Both the position numbers and the translations under genes were made by a program. Below, piece after piece: positions 22,701 to 35,236 of a stretch of DNA of 64,000 nt. Position 1 is the stretch's first letter. Each line of letters starts with the position of its first letter. The DNA comes from Salvia splendens (taxonomy: Eukaryota > Streptophyta > Magnoliopsida > Lamiales > Lamiaceae): assembly GCF_004379255.2 (NCBI RefSeq), contig NC_056035.1, forward strand, positions 33,309,208 through 33,373,207, read 5' to 3'. Below the pieces are notes generated by a model. It saw nothing but the letters and a program-made list of their open reading frames with translations. It was not told the origin of the DNA and ran no database searches.

Positions 22701-25441
22701 ATTAAAAAATTAGAGCTTATTAGATCTATAGACTATAGTACATACTTTGACATTTTGAGCCTCAAGAAAATCAAAATACGGTAAAAAGTGAAATTGAACA
22801 CTTAAAAAAGATAGAAACTTCAGCTTTTACGTATTCTTTTTAGTGTAAACCTACCCACACAACCATAAAATAATTATTGTAAGCACTTATAATTTTTTCC
22901 CCAAAACATATTAACCATTTATATTTCTGGATATGATCTTATATCATATGTTCTTCTAAACAAATTTGTGAGGTCTGAACATATTTGTACTAATCTTTAG
23001 CCTACGGCACCATAGATATTGACCTCATATATATTCCATCTTGAGAATCTTAAGTGAACAAATAGTTGAGGACCGATCACTATGACCAATGAAGAAGGAT
23101 TTTGAAGAACATAAGACAAAGAGTTGAGGACTGATCACCTACATTTACTCATTGATTTTCTCTAACCTTTATATATGTATTTATGTATATATATCTGGTG
23201 CTATTTTAGTGTGTAATAGCTTGCCTTTAAAATATACTTGTGATTAAAAAAATTACCGGTTGAAATCTTTCTGGCAGTTGTGTTGATGATTCTGGCAATT
23301 GGGGGCATGGGGGTCTGTTTGATGCACTGGCTAGGCTGTCAGCATCTATTCCCAATGCGTATCAGCGGGCTTCAGAATTTGGAGATATCCATCTGGGTGA
23401 TTTACATCTCATAGAAGTTACCGGTGAGCTGAGCCCTGTATTCTAACTGAGTTTCTCTTTAAAAGATCTTTAAAGTGTTGAACTTCTGTTCAATGACTTA
23501 AACGTTGGTTAAGATAGATTCATTCTGTTTCTCAAAGTTTTTCCTATACTTCACATTACCACTTTTTCATCATCTCGTGTTTTTCACGCTAAAGGGTTTT
23601 TTCTATTATTGAGTCAACAGGGGTTAAGTTCTTCCAAGTAGAATGCAAAATTGTCAATCATCTCTATTCGCAGATATCTGTTTATAATTTTGACTTCTCA
23701 CTCATTTTCTGCAGAGGACCACGGTGACCGGGGTACTGGTACTGATCCACGTCAATGGGTCGGTTTAGCTGTTGTGCAATCATATAATCTGAGGCGTAAA
23801 GTCCCTCGCGGTGATATCTCTACGGCTGATTTGGAAGTTTGCCTTGCAAAAGCATCGTTTTCAGCCGCTCAATATTCAGGTAGAATGTTGGTTTCTTTTT
23901 GAAAATCATTGTTTGTGGTTTGCGTTCTTTAGTAGTAATGGACTGTAAAGTGGCCACTGAATTGATGTTTGAGTGTAGGAGTACCAATCCAAGTCTCTCA
24001 GAATGAAAGAACTGGTTCCTATTTTTCTTGGATTAGAGAATGAGTAAGAATATCAGGAGACTAGACTGATTTTCCCATTCTCTAAACTTTTTTTAAGTGA
24101 TTGTCAAATTGCATTTATGAGCTACAATTTTCTACCTAAAATTTGGATATGCAGATTATCAATTTGACAGGTAGATGCCTAAATTTTCTTACGGGGAGTG
24201 AGACAATGAAGCTAAAATATAATCAAACACATAAACCTTTTATCTGTATTTTAGTTGGTATTTAGACAGAAAATGATCTGATTAATTTTTGGAACTAGTC
24301 ATAAAAATTACTCCTAAAAGGTGGATGGATTGCATATTGTTAGAATGAGGGAAAGGAATTAAAGAAATCTAAGCAAATATTGAGGCAAATCCATACTAGA
24401 AATAGTTTCAATCACATCTTGTAACAGATAGACATACTTTTTCCTTGCATGGCACCCTATAAAGGGGTGAGTGTAACAGGTGAATAAGCAAGCAATACAA
24501 ACAAAGTCAACTATCGATTTTTCAATTCATGTTTTAACACATTGCAATGTTGCTTGCCATCTAAGTACTCCTGTGTTACTAGTTCCTTCTGGTTCTATAA
24601 GAATGTCAGTCAAATGTTGTTAACAGCTCATGATGGTAGTGACTTCTTTTTTTTTATATTTCTGTAGTGTTGTAGATGCTCTAATATTTGGTTTCATTTC
24701 TCTTCTAAGTTCTAATCTAATGTGCAAAATCTATAAACGTGCATTTTGATGTCTTTTTCCTTTTCTTTAAAAAACTTGGCAGCTTCAATCCACATGCCCC
24801 GGATTAATTATCAGCATGGTACGGATCGCTCAGAATGGTATACTGTTGAGCGCCTGCTACGAAAATATGCAGCGATGCATGGCATAAATATTTATGTGTA
24901 AGTTTCTCTTTCTGCAGGTCTGGTTTTGGTTGATTTTTTTTTTCTGTTTCCTTTGTTTGGAGCGTTTCATGGATTACAATGGTGGGTGAAGGAGGATCAA
25001 TCAAATTTCCTCTAGTTCACGTTTTCTCATTGCTGATATTTAGTCTCCCAAATCCCAATTCAGTAATTGATTTTTTTGACTACTAGTTTCATAGTAAAGT
25101 TATGGATTGAAATTAGATATAGATAATGGAGTGCATCTCAAAATAGATTCATATTTGAAAGACTTTTACATATAAAAGGATTCGTAGCTTACAAATATAT
25201 AAATTCTTCCTTTGAAATTAAAATAAGGATATATTGGCATGTCAAAAATCTATAAGAATACATCCATACAGTATTACATTGTATTTCCTGCTGCATACAT
25301 ATATATTGACATGACTGGATAATAAATTAGTGTCTCATTTTCAGGATTTGATGATCTTACTCATAAATGATTCTGGTAGTTAGATTCTCATTGAAGTAAT
25401 ATATTTCTCTGTGCAGATATTATTATCGGCGTGCAGAATGA
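16714..25441 (+). CDS. CHR10: SNF2 ATPase with macro-like C terminus (ALC1/CHR10 type)
   Basis: Predicted 876-residue chromatin remodeller. Exons: 16714-16897, 17044-17051, 17845-17923, 18023-18183, 18297-18428, 19056-19233, 19442-19577, 19746-19863, 19981-20070, 20317-20424, 20525-20719, 21631-21756, 21817-22481, 23278-23423, 23715-23879, 24783-24897, 25417-25441. All are GT-AG and phases agree. Motifs in order: [12 protein letters not shown], Walker A GDEMGLGKT (about residues 62-70), DEAQ box (about 178), [16 protein letters not shown], the helicase C lobe with RAGGVGLNL and QRAHRIGQ, a long acidic linker in exon 13, and a C-terminal region around [11 protein letters not shown] resembling the macro-like end of Arabidopsis CHR10 and animal ALC1/CHD1L. 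The family slides nucleosomes, and ALC1 responds to poly-ADP-ribose; ligand binding here is inference. Exon 2 is only 8 nt. Exon 7 has a tandem acceptor (TAGCAG). Confidence 0.9.
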
Positions 25442-28400
25442 AGCATCCTACATAAGGGTGGTATGATCACCTGTAAAATGTTAAGACTTAAACTGATGCT
25501 TACGCTGTGCTGCTGTATATTTTGCTTTGATGGATTATGATGCTGTAAAATTATGATGGTCTTGTAAAGAATGCAATATTTTTAACATATTATAATAACT
25601 ACACATATTCAAAAGTCTTGCAATCCAACATATGCATGCACATAAACACCGAAATACACAACAAGCAGGCATTCAACACATTTGTTCTTCTGCTGGCATA
25701 CTTTCATGCAATAACACCACAGTATGCCTTCGATGTGCTCTCAGTCATGGGGGTTGCACCACTGAGGTAGATCCGTGTATGTGAAGTAATCAAGGTATGA
25801 AAACTATGTAATTTTGGGACTTCGGAAGGCTACCATATGCTTGCTTGAATGGTTTAACGTTGTGTTATTTTTTTTGGTAACAAGTGTATTAATAATAGGG
25901 GATAATTATTTGAGACAAAAGGAGTACATACAAAGAAAACCATAGATTTGTACTCCCTCTGTTTCACTGCAAGTGAATGATTTTTGCTTTTTTGGTTGTC
26001 CCACTACAAGTGATTGATTTCCACTTTTAGCTAAAAACAAAACATCTAATCTCTCTTATTTTACCCTCTCTCATACTTTATTCTCTCTTACTCGTTCTTG
26101 CTTTATCCTCTTTATCATTTCTTAAATCCCATGCAGAAAAGAAATCACATGTGGTGGGACGGAGGGAGTATATCTTCAAGGCAGGCCGAATTGTAGATCA
26201 TGTAGTATGAGTGGCACAAACAGTGTCAATCACTCTAGTTGAATGTACTAATGATCTTTTGGCTGCAGTTGAAGGGCTTTTCAGATCAGAGACAGGGTAA
26301 TAGTTGAAGAAGCACAGGCCCAAGTCGATAGGAGTGAGTGTTTCGTTCTGAGATGCATATAGATCAAGCGAAAGAAAGGTGTTCAGGGTTAATATAGATC
26401 TTATTTCAGTTTACATAGGAAAACTATTTTCTTACTTCTTGCGGCTGTTTCTTTTTATTAGGTTTTTGAGAAAAAGGGTAGAGGAAGATCTAGATAATCT
26501 AAGGAGGAAGGGCCAAAAACTAAGATCACAACAAGTTGAGGGTTTGTTTGTAGTCTAATTCTCAAGCATGAGCTGAAGGTGTACATGGAAATCCTGAAGT
26601 GCAGTGTCTTCCTTGACAGAAGAAAAGAGGTACATTCTCATCGGGAGGTGCATGAGAAAGTGATTATGCTAGCATTATCTGATATTTATTGACAAGTTGG
26701 TGGGATGTACAAGGTTTAATTTCCTTTTCTGATCTTTCTTATGTTTCTACTTGTGGAAAATGAAGGCAAAAGGTCTTCTACTACACTCTCTTCAGTTTCT
26801 AAAAAAAAGACATGATTACAATTTTGATAAAAAAGAGTTTTGAAACTATGTGATACTACAAGATTCATTTGGATGAGAAAACAATGGCTCTCACTTGAGG
26901 CATATATGTTACCAAACCATACAGTATCCCTGGGCATATATTCTAGTCGGGTGACTCATGGGATGATTGGATTTACATGGCCATAAATTCATTTTCCTTT
27001 TGTGGGTTTGTTTTGCTACTATTATTTTGTTTATATAGATCTACGTGTAAATGTAGTATATAATAAGATATTCAGCTCCAAGAACATTGTAAGTAGGAAG
27101 CTAATAAGTACATTTTGTTAGGTGGTCATAACAAAATGTTATCATCATTTATTTCAGTCCAGTTCTCCATATGGAGGTTTTGATGATGCAAAGCCTCGTG
27201 GTTTCCAAGTGTATGTGGAGCTTCATATTACTTTGGTCTGAGGTTCTTCTTTGCTGCTCTGTACAGATATTGTCTCTCATTTTTATTGCAAGTGTCTTGT
27301 TTGAGTTGTTTTCGGAGAAACAAGCGAATGTAAATGTTGAATCAATAACTTTTGGACAATTGCAAGCCTATACCATTTGAATAATCTGATTGGCCAATAC
27401 ACCACCTTCTGAGTAAGCTTGTTCTGGACATTCAATTTCAATTATGTGGATGCATGTGTTATGGGTTGTCTGTTGCGTGTTGTGTGCTCGCACGGGAGAG
27501 AGGGAGACGACCATGCATCTTGTTCATCAGCATCCATATTATCCCTGGTTAGTTTCACCGTGTGCTAAGGTTGGGAGAATATATATGTGTGTGTATTCAC
27601 CCAATGCTGTTATATCATCTTGAACCGGTATTTTTAGTTTGACTAACTTGTTTAGGTAAAGTGGTTTTGTGGCTATTATAACGCCAAGGCACAGAACTCA
27701 TGAAGTGACTCTAGTTGAAGGTATGCTATGATTGTGTTTATGTTTGTGCTAGTTCTTTTAGTGAAGTGAAGGATTTTGAAGATACAATTTTCATGTGTTA
27801 CTCTCTTTGTTTTGTCATTTCTTTATGGAATCCTATAGGATGCTTGTTATCTAGTATTCCTTCACCGTTAGCTCGAAGGATAGGATTTCCTCTAATAATG
27901 AACTATCAGTTTTTCGATTAGCTCCAAGATACTCCATGTAACATTCTGAAGTAGGGCAGGGCCTAGTCAGAAATTATTTTCTGACACGAAATTCGGCGAT
28001 TTAGGGCAAAACTCTTGGAAATATTGCATGGAATTAATTAGTATGATTCAATAAGATTTTATGAGATCACGGAGGTAAGAAAAAGTATAAATGAGTGTTA
28101 AATTAAATAAGAATTATATATAAAAAATTAATAATTAAATAGAACGTGTTAGAAAAACGATAGAATAAAAGATAAGTAGTGTTTTAACAGTAATTTATTA
28201 TTAAACTGGAATGTAGGTACAAATGCTGTATACATAAATATTATATATGAGAAAAAGAAATAAAATCGTATAATATGGATTATGACAATTATAACTATTT
28301 TGTAAATATTAATAAGTAGCAAATTAGCAACTTTACAAATAATATAAAAATATTCCTTCTGGAAGAAGCATTGTACGGAAATTTATTGCACATGTGATCT

Positions 28401-28690
28401 AATTTTTGTTCTCTAATTATTTAATTATGTACATAGATGGTGTTCGATTTCCACGATAAAATAATATCAAGATATAATCTAAAATTGAGTTGTGATATTA
28501 TTTTAGTCATAGTGGATTAGCTATGACTAATTATCCCAGGATTATTCATCTAGCATTGAGTTGTGGTATTGAATCTCATGAACTAAACACACTACATATT
28601 TAATCTCGGGATATAATTCTGCAAACCGAACACCCCATATAAAACTAGAGTATTCTAGAGATTAATAAAGAATTAAGAAAAATGGAATTT
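25442..28690. other. Spacer after CHR10
   Basis: The CHR10 3' UTR probably ends near 25590. Beyond that I find one Stowaway MITE and no gene. ORFs at 26716, 27171 and 27715 are short and show no family features. From about 27950 the sequence becomes AT-rich and may belong to an old LTR with a TATAAATA at 28712-28719. Confidence 0.5.
25953..26168. mobile_element. Stowaway-type MITE
   Basis: Starts CTCCCTCTGTTTCACTGC and ends GTGGTGGGACGGAGGGAG, flanked by TA. About 216 bp. Confidence 0.85.
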
Positions 28691-28738
28691 TCTAGAATAG
28701 TTGGAGTTAGCTATAAATAGCCCAACACCCTCATTTTT

Positions 28739-28991
28739 TCGGTGGCTTTGGCACCCATTCCTTTCTTAGCATGGTTGGCTTGGCCACCTTAAGGAGTGTT
28801 ATTTAAGTTAATTTGGTTAATTTAATTAATAAATTATGATTTATAAATTAATGTTAGTCATGTGATAGAATTTTAATGTGATATTTAAAAAGGTTGTAGG
28901 GCTCCACTCCTAAATTAGCATGGGAGGCTCGGCCCCCTTCGTCTAATTATGAGTGTTATTATAGTTTAATTCATGTTTTTAATAAATCATG
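28739..28991. repeat. ~150-bp tandem repeat, units 1-2
   Basis: Two units share a core reading TTAGCATGG...GGCTCGG/TTGGCC; the AGCATG cores start at 28769 and 28917 (148 bp apart). The Copia element interrupts the array right after unit 2, and a third unit follows it. A TATAAATA lies upstream at 28712, so the array may be part of a decayed LTR; I cannot assign a family. Confidence 0.7.
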
Positions 28992-29309
28992 TAACAAAGT
29001 TATGAATGCAGCATTGCTGCGTTTGAAAAAGGAAAGAAGATATTTTGGAGAATTTGAATCTTTTTCTTATTGATTGAATTGAATGATTACAACTAAAAGC
29101 ACCATCGTATATACTATGACAACGGTGGTGTAGGTGCAACTGGAATACACGATTACAACTCCATACTAACTAACTCAACTTCCTAACTAACTAACCAACG
29201 ACTAATTACAGCTAAGTGACAGCTGTATAGACGACTAAGTCTCATGAGCTAAGTCATCCTCGCGTAGTTGCATGGCAGCATCTTGAGTCTTGATTCTTCT
29301 TCTCTAATA
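28992..29309 (-). repeat. Copia 3' LTR
   Basis: 318 bp; pairs with 33737-34051. Contains runs of ACTAACTAACT-type short repeats at about 29160-29200. On - it follows the polypurine tract. Confidence 0.93.
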
Positions 29310-29317
29310 GTCCCCCC

Positions 29318-31992
29318 TCAAGATGGACTATAAACAGATTTGAAGTCCATCTTGAACAACATGTCACAGAAGGGTCCCGTTGCCAAAGGCTTCGTGAATA
29401 TGTCTGCAAGTTGTAGATCATTGCACACATGTAAAGGCTTGATCACTCCTTCGGTAAGCTTCTCTCTAACAACATGGCAGTCAATTTCAATGTGTTTAGT
29501 GCGTTAGTGGAAGACTGGATTGGAGCTAATGTAAACGGCAGCTTGATTATCACAGTAAAGAGGCACCGGTTGTTTCACCTCTATGCCGAAATCATTAAGT
29601 AAAGCCACTATCCACACCACCTCACAACAAGCAAGAGCCATGGCTCTATACTCAGCCTCTGCTGAGGATCTGGACATAGTGTGTTGTTTCTTGGAGCGCC
29701 AACATATTAGTGAAGTGCCAAGGAACAAACAAAAACCACATATGCTTCTTCTAGTATCGGGGCAAGCAGCCCAATCAGCATCAGAAAATATACTCACAGA
29801 TATATCAGATTTGGCCGAGTAATAAAGGCCATGACCAATGGTTCCCTTCAAATATTTCAGGACTCGTTCACCAACAAGCATGTGTCCAGTGTGAGGTTTT
29901 GATAGAAATTGACTAAGTTTGTTAACAACAAAGGTAATATCTGGCCGAGTTATACACAGATACACAAGGTGACCTATCAGTCTTCTGTAAGCAGTTGGAT
30001 CAGCAAGAGGCTCACCTTCTTCTTGCTGCAATTGTTTGCTTGAATCCATAGGTGTAGTGGAAGGTTTGCAGCCAAGAAGGCCAGCATCAGTGACAAGATC
30101 TAGAGCATATTTATGCTGTGAAACGAATATACCGCTCTTATTTCTTGCAATTTCAATCCCCAAAAAATATTTGGGATTACCCAGATCCTTGAACTTAAAA
30201 TGATCTGCAAGGAATTCCTTAAAGCTGGTAATAAGTGTGGTGTCACTGCTAGCAATAAGGATGTCATCCACATAGATCACTACTCTAAAGAAATTCCAAT
30301 CCTTAGATCTCTTGAAGAAGTAAGAATGATCTGATGCGGACTGTGATAAACCAAAACCAGATAGCACTTGAGAGAACTTCAAATACCACTGCCTAGAGGC
30401 TTGCTTTAAGCCATAGAGTGATTTCTTTAAGCGGCAAACAAGTCTTCCAGATTCTGGAGTTGATTGTGGAACTTCTAATCCAGTGGGCAATGTCATGTAT
30501 ATCTCCTCATTAAGTTCACCATATAAAAAGGCATTATTAATATCCATATGAGCAAGATGCCAACCATTTACAACAGCTAAGACTAGTAGCATTTTGACTG
30601 TAGTGAGTTTAGCAACGGGTGAGAATGTGTCATGAAAGTCCACCCCTGCCAGTTGTGTGAACCCTTTAGCAACTAGCCACGCTTCGTATCTCTCCACCGT
30701 TGCATCTGCTTTGAATTTGATCTTGTAAACCCATTTACAAGATATAGGAATCTTGCCTGGTGGTAGAGTAGTAATGAGCCATGCATCGGTTCTCACCAAA
30801 GCTTGCAGTTCCTCTTGCATAGCCAAAACCCACTCATGGTGTTGTGCGGCTTGTTTATAGGAAGATGACTCAGTGAGAATTGAAAGAAGTATGATGAACT
30901 TTTGATAAGGCTCAGAGAGTTTATCCAAAGAGAAGTAGGAAGAGATGGGATATTTTGAAGATGAGACTACTAAATTGCATATGTAGTCTGCAAGATGAGA
31001 AGGAGTTTTGATAGTTCTTCCAGAGGTAGATTGAAGAGGTGTGGTTTGAGGAGTGTTATGCTGCGGCAGAATGGGGTGTGAAATTTCAGTGTGGGAAGAA
31101 GTAGCAGAATGTTGTTCAGGGAAAGAGGATGGTGACTGATGTGATAAAGGAAAATCAGTCTCATGGAAGATCACATTTCTACTGATGAAAATGTGATGAG
31201 TCTCCAAATCCATGATTTTGTACCCCTTATATCCAGAGGGATATCCAATGAATATGCATTTTATAGCTCTTGGAGAGAATTTGTTTTTGCTCTTATCTAA
31301 TGTTGAAGCAAAACAAAGGCACCCAAACACCCTGAGATTGGAGTAGACTGCAGGTTTGTGGAATAACATTTGAAAAGGGGTTGTATTATGTGGGAGAACA
31401 GAAAAGGGCAGTCTATTTATGAGAAAAGATGCTGTGAGTATACACTCCCCCCAGAATTCCAAAGAAAGATGGGATTGGAACAACAAACTTCTTGCAACAT
31501 TCAAAAGGTGCTGGTGTTTTCTCTCAACTCTCGCATTTTGCTGAGGTGTTTCCACACATGAATGGTGAGTCATAGTTCCATATTTTGAGAGTAAAGAAGT
31601 GAGGTTAAATTCGGGTGCATTGTCACTCCTCAAGATTTTGATTTTCTTAGAGAACTGAGTAAGCACAGTAGAGAAAAACTGTGTCATTATGGATGGAACT
31701 TCTGATTTTTGAGAGAGAAGGAAAGTCCATACAAATCTAGAATAGTCATCCACTATAGTGAGGAAGTATTTGTGTCCAGTGTGTGTGGGGTGGAGAAAGG
31801 TCCCCAAACATCGCAATGAATCATATCAAAGATAGCTGATGAGCTATATGTGGATAAGGGAAAAGACAGCTTTTTTTGTTTAGCTAGAGGACATATTTGA
31901 CATGTAGATAGATGTGTGTTTGATGGAGATAAAGTGTCTGATATCAACTTGAGTTTATTTAGAGAGATGGAAGGCCCAAACGTTGGTGCCAT
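29318..31992 (-). pseudogene. Copia pol (integrase-RT-RNase H), broken
   Basis: On - the frame holds the zinc-binding CQICPLAKQ segment, an integrase core (HCDVWGP, then IVDDYSRF and the LRSDNAPEF motif), a Copia RT with YVDDILIAS, and RNase H with the SSAEAEYRA motif. Lesions: a frame change at about 31960-31990 where gag-protease passes into integrase, a second near 31800 within the integrase, and an in-frame TAA at about 29504-29506 where the family has a Glu codon before RTKHIEID. The original stop is at 29318-29320. RT and RNase H motifs look intact, so decay is moderate. Confidence 0.9.
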
Positions 31993-33656
31993 ATATCAAC
32001 ACTTACTACAACATTTACAGAAGCCAATTGAGTGAAAGAAGAGTTTTCTAGAGCATTACTTGAAGTGTGTTTCAGATTGTGATCAACAGCAGATGATGAA
32101 GTTGGAAGCTCAAGAATGTATAGGTTTCCAACACGATTACCCATCCCAATCAGAGTCCCTTGTAAAGCTTCCTGGACTTGGAATTGATTGTGAGTAAAAG
32201 AGACAGTGCATGAAGAGGTTTTGGTGAGTGCACTTACCGAGATCAAATTGAAAGAGAATGAAGGAACATATAGAGCAGAAGATAGGGTGATAAGAGGAGT
32301 CAATTTGACAGTACCTATGTGTGTGACAGGTGTTGTTTGGCCATTTAGAAGATTCACAGAAGCATTAGAGATTGGAGTTACAGATGAGAAAAGAGATTGG
32401 TCATAGCATACATGGTGAGTAGCACCTGTATCTAAAATCCAAGTAGATGATCTGGCACATGATGATTTAATGGAATTAACAGTAGATGAGAAAGAGATTG
32501 TACCAAAAAAAGTATTAGGAGGTTGTGCTGCAGGCTCAGGTGTAGAAGTGGGGTTTTGAGTGTGCAATTGGCTCTGCAAGAGGCTTATAAGTTGTTGATA
32601 CTGATCCATGCTAGGTAGATTCATAGCAGTAAGAGGAGACATCTTCAAATCAGAATTAGACGAACTCTCTTCAACAAAATTCACTGATTTGTGTTGTTGT
32701 AGTTTTGAAAAACTAGATCCACCACTAGCACCACCATAGCCAGCAACACCAGAAAATCCAGAGCCAGTTGTATTTGATGGTTTGTTCTTCCCTCGGCCAA
32801 AACCAGGGGGAAAACCATGCAAATAAAAGTATCTATCCACACTGTGATTTGTTCTTCCACAGTGAGTGCAAAGGAACTTGCTTAAACCCCTGCCATAGTT
32901 TGAAGTAGCATTTGCAAACGGTTGCTCACTAGGAACTGGAGGTGTGGATTGATTTCCTTCAATATGTCGCTGCCTCTCCTCTTGAATCACCAAGGCAAAC
33001 ACCTTTGAAAGTGAAGGCAGATGAGTTATAGAAAAAATTTGAGATCTAATCTGAGAAAATGAAGGATTCAAACCGATTAAAAACTGCATGGTGCAGTCAT
33101 TTTCCTGGTGTTGATGCCAACGTGATGTACTATTACAAGTGCATCTAGCACAAGTACACCACGAGATTGGCTGAGAATTTTTGAATTCATCCCAAACGAT
33201 CCTCAAATTTGTAAAATAACTGCTAACATCAGAATTTCCTTGTGATAGAGACATGAGTTGTTGCCTCAATTGATACAATCGAGCTGAATCTCCAATAGAG
33301 AAACGCTCCTTAAGATTTGACCAAATCTCATAGGCATCATCCAAGTACATGATGCTTGAGCATATTTGAGAAGAAACCGAGTTTCGCAGCCAAGCTACAA
33401 CCATGCTATTGCAGCGAATCCACGGTTGATATAGTAGATCCTCTCGGTTAGGCCTGGGAATAGATCCATCGACAAAAACTAACTTGTTATTAGCAAGCAG
33501 AGCAGTTGTGAACGATCGACTCCAAGTAGTGTAATTGGAGCCAATGAGCTGCTGTGGAACAAGGATAACACTAGGATTATCGCTTGGATGTAGAAAGTAT
33601 GGGCTAGAGGTGTCTTCAGGTGGAGGTTGAGCACCACGACCACCGCGAGCATTCAT
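31959..33656 (-). pseudogene. Copia gag and protease
   Basis: 565 codons. The N-terminal part shows a Copia gag (IGSNYTTWSRSF, later a zinc-knuckle-like CTHCGRTNHSVDRYFYLHG). The aspartic protease has WILDTGATHHVC. The frame ends soon after the pre-integrase WHQRLG motif because of a frame change into the next ORF. The Met at 33656 lies about 80 bp inside the 5' LTR and primer site, a normal place for a Copia start. Confidence 0.88.
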
Positions 33657-33736
33657 TTTGATCGATTAAAATTGAGGAAACAAGATGATAAGAGATAGAT
33701 CAGAGAGAAGTAGCAGAAGTTATTGCTCTGGTACCA

Positions 33737-34051
33737 TAACAAAGTTATGAATGCAGCATTGCTGCATTTAAAAAAGAAAGAAGATATTTTGGAGAATTTG
33801 AATTCTTTTCTCTTATTGAATTGAATGATTACAACTAAAAGCACCACCTTATATACTATGACAACGGTGGTGTAGGTGCAACTGGAACACACGATTACAA
33901 CTCCATACTAACTAACTCAACTTCCTAACTAACTAACCAACGACTAATTACAGCTCAGTGACAGCTGTATAGACGGCTAAGTCTCACGAGCTAAGTCATC
34001 CTCACGTCGTTGCATGGCAGCATCTTGAGTCTTGAGTCTTCTTCTCTAATA
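33737..34051 (-). repeat. Copia 5' LTR
   Basis: 315 bp, the upstream LTR on the - strand. Primer site directly adjoins its inner edge at 33725-33736. Confidence 0.93.
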
Positions 34052-34056
34052 TCATG

Positions 34057-34170
34057 TTTGAATTGTCAATGATAATTATGTTATAGAGTTTTATTATGAT
34101 AATTATGAGACACTTCGACTCCCACCCCTTTTTAGCATGGGCGGCTTGGCCCCCTTCGTCTAATTAAGGG
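34057..34170. repeat. ~150-bp tandem repeat, unit 3
   Basis: The core TTTAGCATGGGCGGCTTGGC followed by CCCCTTCGTCTAATTA closely matches unit 2. Its AGCATG core lies 152 bp from that of unit 2 once the 5,065 bp of Copia element plus duplication are subtracted, so the Copia landed within an existing array. Confidence 0.75.
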
Positions 34171-34920
34171 ATTATGTTTTAATTACATTGATATGTTACA
34201 TTGCTTAATTTATGTGAGTTAATTAGTAAATTATGGATAAATAACTAATATGCTTAAGTTCTACTATTTGATCATGAAATTAGGATTTGAAACAAGTAGT
34301 ATAAGTGAGATTGTGACTATACGAAAATTATCTAAATAAGATTAGTGGTTTTAGTAAAATTAATCTAACTAAACATATACATTGAGAATAGTAATAATAA
34401 GGTTAATGAATTTATGAGGGTCACTTAATGATTTGATAATAATGAAATCTTGGAGTGAATGAAATAAGGACTCATGGGATTTACATAATTAATCGTGGAA
34501 TTAATTATGGATATTTCCTTTTAAATGAGTCTAGATGGAAGCGGTGAATAGTAATTGGGCGAATTAATGATAGACAAGAGTATAATATTAAGTTGGGAGT
34601 TATTAGAGATCATTTGATTATGATACTGAGACTATCTAACTTGATGAAAATATGTTGTGAATAGTAGTAACATTGAATAGATGCGAGAAGTGACAATAAT
34701 TATTAACATGTTAAGAAAATAATTTGTTATAAGAATAATAAAAAATGTAATTATGTGGAATATGAATATGTGTAATACGACATATATAATATAAGTGGTA
34801 CATGGCACTTGGAAGTGGTATCTGAATAAAATAAGTTAAAAGTAAATATAAGGAGGGGTAATGAGAAGGTTTAGTAAGTACGGATGGCAAGTTAATAGGA
34901 TGATTGTACAGCATGGTGTA
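34171..34920. other. AT-rich sequence, nothing recognised
   Basis: No coding potential, no repeat boundary and no RNA gene seen. Probably continuation of the old repeat that hosts the Copia. Confidence 0.5.
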
Positions 34921-35236
34921 GTCCCGAGTTCTACTCGGACCCGATCGGTCTCACGCGGGAGAAATAAGTAGTGCATTATGATGCAGGCTCGAATTTTATA
35001 CTCGAGTCCGATCGGTCCACACGCGATGGAAATATTTGTGTACCATGGTACATGCCTAAGATTATACTTGGGTTCGATCGGTCCCCACACGGGGGAAATA
35101 GTGTATGATATGTTTGAGTGGGCCACACGCGGTGGCAACTTGATAAGTATGTTGGTGCATCAAAATATTTCGATCGGTCCGCACGCGGCGGAAATAGAAT
35201 ATGAATGTCGATCGGTCCCCACGCGGGGAAATCAAT
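34921..35236. repeat. GATCGGTC-CACGCGG repeat cluster
   Basis: A GC-rich island in AT-rich DNA. The motif GATCGGTCC-CACGCGG-GGAAATA or close variants occurs at about 34943, 35010, 35076, 35172 and 35209, with a shorter relative at 35119. The first three are 66-67 bp apart, and each follows a small inverted repeat such as CTCGAATTTTATACTCGAG. It is followed at 35260-35310 by two copies of GATTTGCTCTTCGGAGCCTC. Family unknown; might be part of a decayed LTR. Confidence 0.7.

Larger units (their letters stand above)
28992..34051 (-). mobile_element. Complete Copia LTR retrotransposon
   Basis: 5,060 bp on -, flanked by a perfect 5-bp duplication TCATG (28987-28991, 34052-34056). LTRs of 315-318 bp begin TATTAGAG rather than TG and end CTTTGTTA. 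Next to the 5' LTR is a primer site TGGTACCAGAGC (initiator-Met tRNA type) at about 33725-33736. A purine tract (TTGAGGGGGGAC) abuts the other LTR at about 29310-29321. gag, protease, integrase, RT and RNase H follow in Copia order. Several lesions make it non-autonomous. By eye the LTRs differ at perhaps 15-20 sites, about 94-95% identity. Confidence 0.95.
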
